Assembly (NCBI GenBank): GCA_023150915.1
Contig: JAKLKA010000003.1
Span: forward strand, 62,001-126,000
Length of the DNA: 64,000 nucleotides
Origin: Polyangiaceae bacterium
GTDB taxonomy: Bacteria > Myxococcota_A > Polyangia > Polyangiales > Polyangiaceae
Direction: 5' to 3'
In this document: positions 54,066 to 62,421 of the stretch, in pieces
Numbering within the stretch: position 1 is the stretch's first letter
Layout of the letters: each line of letters begins with the position of its first letter
Notes under the pieces: generated by a model
Told to the model about the DNA's origin: nothing
Seen by the model: the letters and a program-made list of their open reading frames with translations, nothing else
The model's database searches: none
Program-made: the position numbers and the translations under genes

Positions 54066-55145
54066 TCACTCTTCCCCACCGCGCGACACGAGGCGACCGA
54101 GCAGTGCAATCGGATCGAAACCCAGCATCTGGCGCAGGTCTTTGGGCGTCGACGCCATCTCGCGCACGCGCGAGAGCGTCGGCCCGAGCGGCCCCTCTCG
54201 CGTCAACCAGGCGCCGGCCCCCATGCGCTCGGCCAGCTCGCGCACCGCCACCACCGCCGCACGCCCCACGTCGAGCCCCAGCGGAAGCGCCACGGCCGGC
54301 ACCGCGGGAGACAAGACCACGTCGCGGGCGGCCACGGCAGCGGCCCAGGCCCCGGGTGCCGGCTTGTTCAAGAGGGCTCGCAGCGTGTCGAGCTCGCCAA
54401 AGCACCCCAGGGCCAGCGGGCCAGCGGCCTGCTCCGCAGCGCGCGACAGATGGCGGTAGTCTCGTCGGAAGTCCCCCGCGACCAAGCCCATCTCCGACCG
54501 CAGCCGGTCGGGTCCGAGGATCAGATCGAACCCGGCGCCTTTCCGCCTCAGGGTGAGGCTGGTGTAGAGCTCGCCCTCGCGGAAGATCCCCAGCAGGATC
54601 GACTTGCCGTCGGGGCACGCGGCATCGAACGCGCGCAGCAACACGCCCTCGTGAGGCATGGGCCAGGCATTGACCTTCCACGGCCAGAGCGCGAGCCGGC
54701 CCTCGATCTCGAGCTCGCGGACCACGGCCATGAACAGCAACACCTGGCCTAACGCGTCGTGCTCGCGGCGTAGCCTTGCAGCAAAGCGCTCCATCAAGTC
54801 GTCGAGCGCGCCACGCTCGATCTGCGCCGCCCAGCGGCAGCCATAGCGTTCGGCCAAGACGTCGAGGGGCTCGGGCCAAGGCTCGGCGGTCAGCGCAAGT
54901 CGCCCGAGCTCGGTGCCGACGAGCTTCCGCAGCTGACCGTCGGCGGTCACGGCGATCACGCCGCCCTTCCGCGGCCCGCCTTCCGAAGCGCGCGCACGCG
55001 TTGCTTCGGCACTCGTCGCCGGGGCCTCGCCGCGCTCGGCCGGATCGCTGCGTTCGCCGGCGGGGCGTGGAGAACGAAAGACCTCCGCGAGCCGCACCCA
55101 ATCGTCGGTCGTGAAGCCCTCGAGGCGAACGTCGCGTGCGAGCAC
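54066..55145 (-). CDS. unknown cytoplasmic protein, first gene of the kinase/TlpA/YggX operon
   Basis: This protein is 359 aa from GTG 55145, or 367 from ATG 55169. The GTG is preferred because TATACT ends 8 nt before it. There is no signal or membrane segment. It is a helix-rich protein with a central segment VLLFMAVVRELEIEGRLALW and a later LTLRRKGAGFDLILGPDRLR. No motif is recognised. It probably works with the histidine kinase directly behind it. Confidence 0.55.
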   Translation of the reverse strand: MLARDVRLEGFTTDDWVRLAEVFRSPRPAGERSDPAERGEAPATSAEATRARASEGGPRKGGVIAVTADGQLRKLVGTELGRLALTAEPWPEPLDVLAERYGCRWAAQIERGALDDLMERFAARLRREHDALGQVLLFMAVVRELEIEGRLALWPWKVNAWPMPHEGVLLRAFDAACPDGKSILLGIFREGELYTSLTLRRKGAGFDLILGPDRLRSEMGLVAGDFRRDYRHLSRAAEQAAGPLALGCFGELDTLRALLNKPAPGAWAAAVAARDVVLSPAVPAVALPLGLDVGRAAVVAVRELAERMGAGAWLTREGPLGPTLSRVREMASTPKDLRQMLGFDPIALLGRLVSRGGEE

Positions 55146-55153
55146 GGCCCGGG

Positions 55154-55190
55154 AGTATACCCGGGCCATCCGGGGTTTTGGCTGTATAGT
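55154..55190. promoter_or_regulatory. divergent leaderless-type promoter pair
   Basis: On the minus strand TATACT (55159-55154) ends 8 nt before GTG 55145. On the plus strand TATAGT (55185-55190) ends 6 nt before ATG 55197. The two starts are about 50 nt apart with nearly mirror-image layout. Neither has a Shine-Dalgarno. A clear -35 is not seen. Confidence 0.45.
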
Positions 55191-55196
55191 CGCGGC

Positions 55197-56507
55197 ATGG
55201 CAGAGCCCGCCGACCACGTCCGAGACCTGATGGCGTTCATCGACGCCGGCCCGACGCCGTACCACGCGGTCGCGGAGGTCGCGCGACGCCTGCAGGCTGC
55301 GGGCTTTTCGGAGCTGGACGAGCGTGAGGCGTGGGAGATCTCGCCCGGAGCCCGCCATTTCGTGGTGCGTGGCGGAGGCACGGTGGTCGCGTTCGTCGCC
55401 GGGAGCAGCGCCCCGTCACACGCGGGTTTCGTGCTGATCGGAGCACACACCGACTCGCCCAACCTCCGAGTGAAGCCGCTCCCCGAGGTGTCGAGCAACG
55501 GCTATCGCCAGCTCGCCGTCGAGGTGTACGGCGGCGTGATCTGGCACACCTGGCTCGATCGCGACCTGTCCCTGGCGGGTCGCGTCACACTCGCCAGCGG
55601 GGAAACGCGTCTCGTCCGCTTCGACCGGCCGCTGTGTCGAATTCCCAACGTCGCGATCCACCTCGCCCGCGAGGTCAACTCGGCGGGCCCTCAGCTCAAC
55701 GCCCAGAGCCACCTGGTCCCGCTCCTTGGCCTGGGTGAGAAGGACGACAAGCGCAGCCTGCGAGGCTTGCTCTCCGAAGCACTGGCGATCGACGTCGGCG
55801 ACGTCGTCTCGTTCGACCTGTGTCTGTACGACGTGGCCCCAGCCTGTCTGGGTGGTGAGAGCTCGGAGCTCTTGTTCGCGCCGCGCCTCGACAACCTGGC
55901 GTCGTGCCACGCGGCGCTGTCGGCGCTGACCGCCGCCGGCTCTGCCGGGCCGAGCACGCGCGTCATTGCGCTGTACGACCATGAAGAGGTCGGGAGCCAG
56001 AGCGCCGCGGGTGCCAAGTCGCGCTTCTTGTCGAGCGTGCTGGACCGGGTGGCCAGCTCTTATCGCGACGCGGGGCGCGACGCGACCAGCCGCGCCTTCG
56101 CGCGCTCGCTTATGGTCAGCGCCGACATGGCCCACGCCGTGCACCCGAACTACGCCGACAAGCACGACAAGCAGCATTCCCCGAAGCTGGGCAAGGGCCC
56201 GGTGATCAAGGTGAATGCCAACCAGTCGTACGCGACCGACGGCCCGAGCGCTGCCGTGTTCGAGCTCGCCTGCCGGCAGACGGGGACGGCCCCGCAGCGC
56301 TTCGTGTCACGCAACGACATGCCGTGCGGCAGCACCATCGGCCCGATTTCGGCAGCCGCCATGGGGATTCGTACGGTCGACGTCGGCAATCCGATGCTGA
56401 GCATGCACTCGTGCCGGGAAATGGCCGCAGCCGCCGACGTCGAGCCGATGATCCGCGCGCTGACCCAGGTGCTGACGCTGGCCGAGCTGCCGAAGCCCAG
56501 CGCGTGA
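55197..56507 (+). CDS. apeB: M18-family aminopeptidase
   Basis: This is a 436-aa protein from ATG 55197. It has the M18 motifs IGAHTDSPNLRVKP (metal His and Asp), ALYDHEEVGSQSAAGA (metal/catalytic Glu), MVSADMAHAVHPNYADKH and the C-terminal MLSMHSCREMAAAAD (metal His). It is a zinc (or cobalt) cytoplasmic aminopeptidase removing mainly acidic N-terminal residues, working as a dodecamer in other bacteria. Leaderless-type start. It is convergent with the CBS gene, 6 nt apart. Confidence 0.88.
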   Translation: MAEPADHVRDLMAFIDAGPTPYHAVAEVARRLQAAGFSELDEREAWEISPGARHFVVRGGGTVVAFVAGSSAPSHAGFVLIGAHTDSPNLRVKPLPEVSSNGYRQLAVEVYGGVIWHTWLDRDLSLAGRVTLASGETRLVRFDRPLCRIPNVAIHLAREVNSAGPQLNAQSHLVPLLGLGEKDDKRSLRGLLSEALAIDVGDVVSFDLCLYDVAPACLGGESSELLFAPRLDNLASCHAALSALTAAGSAGPSTRVIALYDHEEVGSQSAAGAKSRFLSSVLDRVASSYRDAGRDATSRAFARSLMVSADMAHAVHPNYADKHDKQHSPKLGKGPVIKVNANQSYATDGPSAAVFELACRQTGTAPQRFVSRNDMPCGSTIGPISAAAMGIRTVDVGNPMLSMHSCREMAAAADVEPMIRALTQVLTLAELPKPSA

Positions 56508-56513
56508 CCGAAG

Positions 56514-57101
56514 TCACGCCTTGCTGAGCAGGTGGTGAGCCAGGCGCAGGAAATCTCCCTGCGTGATGATCCCGACCAGCGCGCCGCTTGCTTCGGTGAC
56601 CAGCACACAGCCCGCCCGCGCGTTCCACATCTCTTCGGCGACCGAGACAAGGGTCGCGTCGGGACGCACGGTGACGAAGTCCTCGCGCATGATGCGCTTG
56701 GCCGGCATCTTGTGGACCAGCTCGTCCACTTCTTTCGCGAAGCTGGTGAGCGGGCTCGACGAGACGTGCAGCAAGTCACCGTGGCTGATCAGGCCGACCA
56801 ACTTCTCGCCCTCGACCACGGGCAAGTGGCGGAAGCGCAGCGCGGCCATGTGCTCTTCGAGCGAGGCGATCACCGCGTTCGGCTCGATGGTGAAGAGCTG
56901 GCGCGTCATCAGGTCGCGCGCAAGCTTGGGCTCACCGGTGACCTGCAACGGCCGCCCCTCGGCGCTGCGAAGCCGGGGCGGCGGCGGAGGGTGATGCGTG
57001 CGGGAATCGTGCTTGGGGTCGGGCGTCGAAAACGGCTCGGGATCGACCTCTTCGACGATGCTCGGCCGGTCGTCCGCGGACTCGGGGTTCCCCTCGGTCA
57101 T
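56514..57101 (-). CDS. CBS-domain pair protein
   Basis: This is a 195-aa protein with an acidic, Pro/His-rich N-terminal 60 residues, then two CBS domains (LMTRQLFTIEPNAVIASLEEH and IMREDFVTVRPDATLVSVAEE, roughly 63-190) with the usual GLISHGDLL and GIITQGDFL turns. CBS pairs bind adenosyl ligands (AMP, ATP, SAM) and report energy state. No enzyme or transporter domain is attached, so the partner is unknown. It lies 94 nt after the UbiB-like gene on the same strand. Confidence 0.83.
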   Translation of the reverse strand: MTEGNPESADDRPSIVEEVDPEPFSTPDPKHDSRTHHPPPPPRLRSAEGRPLQVTGEPKLARDLMTRQLFTIEPNAVIASLEEHMAALRFRHLPVVEGEKLVGLISHGDLLHVSSSPLTSFAKEVDELVHKMPAKRIMREDFVTVRPDATLVSVAEEMWNARAGCVLVTEASGALVGIITQGDFLRLAHHLLSKA

Positions 57102-57195
57102 GGCCCATCGTTAGGTCGATGGCCCGGGGCACACAAGAGTCAAAAAGTGTTCAGCACCAGGGGCGGTCACCACCACGCGGGCGGGCCCGTCGGAT

Positions 57196-58596
57196 CTAGG
57201 CCGCAAGGCGCACCGCCGCGGCGCGAAGCATGTCCTGCATCAGGACATCGCGGAGCCCGGCGTCCGTCAGCACGTTCATGCGCTCGCCCCCCAGCGCCCG
57301 GGCGTAGCGATCGAGATACACGAGCTGCTTCGAGATCAGCACCAGATCGCGGGGCAACGAGAGGTCGTGCCGATGGGCCAGGCGCAACAGATTCGGCACC
57401 AGCTCGGCGATCCGGAAGCCCTCGGCGGCGTCGAACAACGGGGCGTACAGCGCCTCGAGCTCGCGCGCGAAGGTGTCCGGATCGACCGGCTCGCGCGACG
57501 CCCCGAGCGCGACCATGGCCCGGGCGAGGCGGCCGAAGTCCCGAGACTGGAAGGCGAGCACGTACTCGAGCACTCCGGCCTGCCGCTCGACCGGCAACGT
57601 TCCCACGATCCCGAAGTCCAAGAAGCCGATGCGGCCGTCGTCCAGCAGCATGAAGTTGCCGCCGTGGACGTCGCCGTGGAAGAAGTCGGCCACCAGCAGA
57701 CACTGGAACCACGCGCGAATGCCGGTGCGGAGTCGTTCTTGCCCGTCGTAGCCGCTGGCCTGGACCAGAGCCGTGTCGGCGACGCTGACGCCGCGGAACC
57801 TCTCCATGGTGAGCACGCGCGGGCCGCTGAGCTCGCGAACCACGACCGGCGCGGCGACCGAAGACGTCCCCATCCGGCCCATCACCTGGTTGAATTCGCG
57901 CATGCGCCGCGCCTCGTTCCGGAAGTCGAGCTCTTCGGACAGGTTGTGCGCGAAGTCGTCGACTATTCCCACGGGGTGACTCTGGCGGGCCCGTTTCGAC
58001 ACGAACGCGGTCACACGCGCAATCCAGCGCATCAAGACCACGTCGGCGCCGACGACTTCAGCCAAGCGTGGCCGCTGGATCTTGATCACCACTTCTTGCC
58101 CGTCGTCGAGCGTGGCGGCGTGGACCTGCGCGATGCTGGCCGCGGCCATGGGCACGCTGTCGATGCTGCGAAAGCGCGCCAGCTCACCCTCGCCCAGCTC
58201 TGCCGCCAGCGTGCGCTTCACCTGCTCGAAGGAAAAGGCCGGAACACGGTCCAGGCAGCGCTGAAACTCGGCGGAGAACGCCGGTGGGAACAGCGCTTCG
58301 CCCGAGGCGACCAGCTGTCCGAGCTTCACGTAGGTCGGGCCGAGCCGCTCGAACGCCAGGCGCACGGCCCGGGGCAATGAGAGCGCTCGATATTCAGCCC
58401 GGCGCGCCCTCAGGGAATACCAGACGAAGCGCAGCCCTACGCGGTCCGCGAGCCACACGCCGGCAAAGAACACGCTGACGGCCAGCACCACCACCATGCG
58501 CCAAAGCACCGCGGCGACGGGCGGGGTCGGCAGTGTTCGAGGCTGGGCCAGGGGCGCAGGCACAGGCTCGACGACGACGACCAGGCTCTGCGTCAT
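57196..58596 (-). CDS. UbiB/AarF/ABC1-family atypical kinase
   Basis: This is a 466-aa protein. It has an N-terminal membrane segment (AAVLWRMVVVLAVSVFFAGVW) and a UbiB core with YVKLGQLVAS (KxGQ), the Ala-rich loop AAASIAQVHAA, FFHGDVHGGNF and FLDFGIVG (HxD/DFG-like). Family members support isoprenoid quinone synthesis or lipid handling at the membrane and use ATP. No quinone-synthesis gene is adjacent. It lies 32 nt after the giant kinase gene and may be co-transcribed with it. Confidence 0.85.
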   Translation of the reverse strand: MTQSLVVVVEPVPAPLAQPRTLPTPPVAAVLWRMVVVLAVSVFFAGVWLADRVGLRFVWYSLRARRAEYRALSLPRAVRLAFERLGPTYVKLGQLVASGEALFPPAFSAEFQRCLDRVPAFSFEQVKRTLAAELGEGELARFRSIDSVPMAAASIAQVHAATLDDGQEVVIKIQRPRLAEVVGADVVLMRWIARVTAFVSKRARQSHPVGIVDDFAHNLSEELDFRNEARRMREFNQVMGRMGTSSVAAPVVVRELSGPRVLTMERFRGVSVADTALVQASGYDGQERLRTGIRAWFQCLLVADFFHGDVHGGNFMLLDDGRIGFLDFGIVGTLPVERQAGVLEYVLAFQSRDFGRLARAMVALGASREPVDPDTFARELEALYAPLFDAAEGFRIAELVPNLLRLAHRHDLSLPRDLVLISKQLVYLDRYARALGGERMNVLTDAGLRDVLMQDMLRAAAVRLAA

Positions 58597-58628
58597 GGCG
58601 CGTCAGAGTGTGGCCGCATTCCGATCTG

Positions 58629-61600
58629 TCAAGCCTTCGCCCAGGTGTAGCCGGGTTCGGTTTTCAGCTGGCCCGCCAAGATGGCGCGGTGCAGAGGGTT
58701 GTGGTCGAGGAACAACTGTGCGGCGGCGTGATCGCCTGCATGCTTCGAAGTCTTCAAGAGCTCGCGCCGCGCCAGCTGCGCCGCGCGCTTCGCCGCCCCT
58801 CGGCGCCCGAGGCGTGCGAGCAAGATGGCCTCGATCCACTGCGCTTCGAGCACGGTGCAGAACGGGTCCGAGAAGCGCTGCCGGCGCTCCTCGCCCACGT
58901 CGAGCGCGCTCCGCACGAGCGACAGGGCCGCTTCCCACTGTCCAAGCCGATCGAGCAACATGGCCGAAGCGGTGAGGAACCGCGTGCGTGTTTCGGCCAG
59001 ATCACTGCTGGCGTGGAGCGCTTCCATCCGCGCACGGGCGTCTTCGGCCTCGTCCAAGTCGCCGGGCGCGTCGCGCATCACCAGGGCACGCAAGAGCCCG
59101 GGCAGCGCGTGTGAATCAGCCATCGCGTTCGAACGCTGCTGGTTCATGCGGTGAGCGGTGCGATACAGCTCGACCGCCATGTCGAGCTCGCCACGGAGCA
59201 CGTGCAGGTCGGCAGAGTTCGAGTGGGCCAGGGCCACGACCATCGGTTCCATCGTCCCGCCGCCTTCGAGCGCCCTGGTCAGCTCGCGCTGCGCGTCGTC
59301 GAAGCGCCCAAGCGAAGCGTAGATCCCGCCGAGGTTGTTCCTGGTCAGCAGGGCCGAGGCGGTCAAGCCGAGGCGTTCCTTGAGTGCCAGCGCGCGCTCG
59401 AGGGCCGCGACCGCCTCGGGGATGTGCCCAGCCCAGTGACACACCGTGCCGAGGTTGTTCAGTGCCTTGGCCTCGCTCTCGGGGCTGCCACCGTCTCGCG
59501 CCGCACGCACCGCCTGCCGATACACCTTGAGGGCGCGGGGGATGTCGCCGACTTCTCGCGCCGAATTGCCGAGACAGCGCAGGGACTCGCTCATCGCCAC
59601 GGGGTCCCGCGCGGCCCGCGATGCACGCAGCGCCCGCTCGGCGTAGCCACCGGCCTGCCCGGCCCGACCCAGAAAGACCGCGGAGAGCGACGCCCCGAGC
59701 CACGCCCGCGCCTCGAGCCGTGCATCCCCCGCCTTCTCGGCGTGGGCGGCCGCCAGCTCGAACGAAGCGATGGCTTGCTCGAGATCTCCGTAGACCTCGT
59801 CCGCACGGCCCAGAACCCAGCACAGCTCGGAGAGCAAGCGCGGATCGCCGGACGCCGTCGCTTCGGCCAGGACTTCCTCCGCGCCCGCGCGAGCGGCCCC
59901 AGCGTCACCACGGTCCACCTCGAATCGCGCGCGCCTCACCCGAGTCGCCAGCCGTTCGGCAGCGCTGAGCGAGTCTCGTCGCGCTTCGAGGCCCGAGAGC
60001 GCGGCCAGTGCCTCGCCGCGCAGGCCCGCGAGCAAGCACAGGTCGAAGCGTCGAATCCAGCTCGACGCGGGCACTTCACCCAGCCGTCCGAGCCAATCGA
60101 TCTGCAGCGCGACGGCCGTGGCTGCCTGGTCGGGACGACCGCTCTTCTCGGCGAGCCTGGCGGCGTCTTCGGCGACACGCACAGCGTTCCGAAGATCTTG
60201 ACCTTCAGCAAAGTGCTCGGCGGCCTCCAGCAGTGCGCGGTGGTCACCTTCCGCGTGCCCCTTGAGCCACCGGCCCGCAGCCAGGTGGGCGTGCGACAGC
60301 TCGCCCGCGGTCGCGCCAGCGACGACCACGTCGCGAAAGCGATCGTGCATGGCATACGCGGCCCGCCCCTGGCGGTCGTAGCGCTCGTCGAGCACGCCAG
60401 CTCGGACCAGGCGCCGCAGTGCCGCGCCGGCGAGCTCGGGTGAGAGCTCGGCCACCCCCGCAGCGGCGAGCGCCACGGTTTCTCCGCCCAGCACCGCCAC
60501 CGCCAGCGCGACCGCACGAGGGTGCGCGTCGAGACGTCGGACCCTCTGCGCGAGCACCTCCCCGAGCGGAAGCGCCGGTATCGGACGGACGACGTGCCAC
60601 TCGCCGCCCTGGCGGACGATCGCGCCGACGTCGAGGGCCAGGCGCAGCGCCTCTTGCACCTCGAGCGCCGAGCGCGGCGCTCCGTCCAGGCTCTGGCCGA
60701 GCTCGGTCCCGATCAGGAGCTCTGGGTTGCCGAACATGCTCTCGACGAGCCGGCGGCTGTCGGCGGGTGCGAGCGCGTCGCAGGTCAGGACTTCAGCGCA
60801 CAGCAGGCTCGCCAGCTCGTCGGCCGCGGGCCCCGGGCGCGTGGCCAGCACGAACGCGCACCGCGCGTGGTTGCGCTGGGCGACGCCGACCAGCTGAACG
60901 ATCAAGCCGAGCGACGACTCGTCTGCCCAGTGCAGATCTTCGATCACCAGCATGCCGGGCGCACGCTGGAAGCGGAGCGCGATGGCGCGACCCAGCGCCG
61001 CGATGCGTGCCGCGCGTGCGCGCTCGGGATCGACCGCCACGGTGAGCCGCTCACCGCGCCGCCGGAGCTCGGGCAGCGCCCGCGCGAGCTCCCGGCGGTC
61101 GTCGTCATCCAGGCGTCGGGCGACCTCGTCATTGATCACCGCGCGCGCGACGGCCACCAGCACGCCCTTCGACAGCCAAGTACGGCGCACCTCGACCTCG
61201 ACGAACGTGCGCCACGCGAGCTGCACGCGCTGGCGCACTTCGCGCAACAGTCGTGACTTACCGCTGCCGCCCTCGCCCGAGACGACCAAGGTCGCGGCGC
61301 CGGGCTCGATGGCGAACCCGAGCTCCGTGAGGCGCGCGTGCAGCGTTTCGTGCCCGACGAAGCGGCCGGACAGTACGTAGCTCGCCAGGGATTCCGCCGG
61401 CTCGGCGTCGAGGGTGAGGCCGTTGGCGCGCGCCAGCGCATGGGCCACCTCGGCCGCGCTCGCGTAGCGCGCGCCCGGCTCCTTCGCGAGCAGGCGGGCC
61501 ACGACCGCCGCGACCTCGGCGTTGACCGTCGCAGGCGGCGGAAGCTCGGGGGTTTGGCCCACGTGCGCGCTGAGCACCTGCGAGTGCGACCCTTCGAAGG

Positions 61601-62309
61601 GCACGCGACCCGTCAGCTGGCGGTAGAGCGTGATGCCCAGCGAGTACAGGTCGGAGCGCGCGTCGAGCGGGCCGCCGGCGATGGCCTCGGGCGGCATGAA
61701 GGCGAAGGTGCCGACCAAGAGCCGCTCTTCCCGCGAGCCGAGGGCGCGCGACACGCCGAAGTCGAGCAGCGTGAGCTGACGGGTGTCGAGATCGACCAAG
61801 ATGTTCGACGGCTTGATGTCACGGTGCAGGATGCCCCTGCCGTGCAGGTACTCGAGCGCCCGGCAGAGTTGGGCCCAGATCGGCACCGCGGCCGGGTCGT
61901 CCGGGCGGAGCCCGGTCTGGTGCAGCGGGACGCCCTCGACGAGGCGCTGGGTGAAGTAGGCGACGTCGTGGCGCACGTGGCCGAAGTCGCGCACCTCGGC
62001 CAGGTTCGGGTGCGAGAGCGAGGCGAGCAGCGCGAACTCGCTCTTCAGGATCTCGACAGCGCGCGAGCCGACGTCGGCCAGGTGAGCCAACTTGAGCGCC
62101 AGCGTGCCCCCACCCCCTTGCTCGTCGACCACGCGATAGACCTGGCCCATGCCGCCCTGGCCCAGCAGATCCTCGACCCGATATCGGCCTACGATGCGGT
62201 CACCGTCGGCGAACAACCGCTCGTCGGGCCGTGGCCCAGAGCGTGGTCCCGACTCGATCAGCGTCGGGCTGTCGGTCACGATGGTGACGTCGCCAGGGCG
62301 GGCGGACAT
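58629..62309 (-). CDS. giant Ser/Thr kinase - AAA-type ATPase - TPR regulator
   Basis: This is a 1226-aa protein. The kinase domain (about 40-300) has LLGQGGMGQVYR (50-58), Lys73, LHRDIKPSN (161-169), DFGVSR (183-185) and FMPPEA. Behind it comes an ATPase domain with Walker A VVSGEGGSGKS (345-352) and Walker B-like MLVIEDLHWAD, the STAND/LuxR-like arrangement. The second half is TPR-like (AKALNNLGTVCHWAGHIPEA, TRNNLGGIYASLGRFDDA). It most likely integrates signals in the cytoplasm and phosphorylates partners. TAGACT (62323-62318 on the minus strand) ends 8 nt before the ATG. Confidence 0.9.
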   Translation of the reverse strand: MSARPGDVTIVTDSPTLIESGPRSGPRPDERLFADGDRIVGRYRVEDLLGQGGMGQVYRVVDEQGGGGTLALKLAHLADVGSRAVEILKSEFALLASLSHPNLAEVRDFGHVRHDVAYFTQRLVEGVPLHQTGLRPDDPAAVPIWAQLCRALEYLHGRGILHRDIKPSNILVDLDTRQLTLLDFGVSRALGSREERLLVGTFAFMPPEAIAGGPLDARSDLYSLGITLYRQLTGRVPFEGSHSQVLSAHVGQTPELPPPATVNAEVAAVVARLLAKEPGARYASAAEVAHALARANGLTLDAEPAESLASYVLSGRFVGHETLHARLTELGFAIEPGAATLVVSGEGGSGKSRLLREVRQRVQLAWRTFVEVEVRRTWLSKGVLVAVARAVINDEVARRLDDDDRRELARALPELRRRGERLTVAVDPERARAARIAALGRAIALRFQRAPGMLVIEDLHWADESSLGLIVQLVGVAQRNHARCAFVLATRPGPAADELASLLCAEVLTCDALAPADSRRLVESMFGNPELLIGTELGQSLDGAPRSALEVQEALRLALDVGAIVRQGGEWHVVRPIPALPLGEVLAQRVRRLDAHPRAVALAVAVLGGETVALAAAGVAELSPELAGAALRRLVRAGVLDERYDRQGRAAYAMHDRFRDVVVAGATAGELSHAHLAAGRWLKGHAEGDHRALLEAAEHFAEGQDLRNAVRVAEDAARLAEKSGRPDQAATAVALQIDWLGRLGEVPASSWIRRFDLCLLAGLRGEALAALSGLEARRDSLSAAERLATRVRRARFEVDRGDAGAARAGAEEVLAEATASGDPRLLSELCWVLGRADEVYGDLEQAIASFELAAAHAEKAGDARLEARAWLGASLSAVFLGRAGQAGGYAERALRASRAARDPVAMSESLRCLGNSAREVGDIPRALKVYRQAVRAARDGGSPESEAKALNNLGTVCHWAGHIPEAVAALERALALKERLGLTASALLTRNNLGGIYASLGRFDDAQRELTRALEGGGTMEPMVVALAHSNSADLHVLRGELDMAVELYRTAHRMNQQRSNAMADSHALPGLLRALVMRDAPGDLDEAEDARARMEALHASSDLAETRTRFLTASAMLLDRLGQWEAALSLVRSALDVGEERRQRFSDPFCTVLEAQWIEAILLARLGRRGAAKRAAQLARRELLKTSKHAGDHAAAQLFLDHNPLHRAILAGQLKTEPGYTWAKA

Positions 62310-62355
62310 GAGCTTTCAGTCTAGATCCGGAAGCCGCGAGCGGCCCCCCAAATGA

Positions 62356-62385
62356 CGCGAGCCCCGGACTTCTCCGAGGCTCGCG
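62356..62385. terminator. hairpin after the MopE-like gene
   Basis: CGCGAGCC (62356-62363) pairs with GGCTCGCG (62378-62385), with an inner CGGA/TCCG extension and a CTTC loop. It lies 37 nt after the stop of the minus-strand 62422 gene and is followed on that strand by TCATTTG. Probable intrinsic terminator, without a long T-run. Confidence 0.45.
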
Positions 62386-62421
62386 CGGCCCGAATTGCTT
62401 CGGGCACTTGGACGGGGCCGA

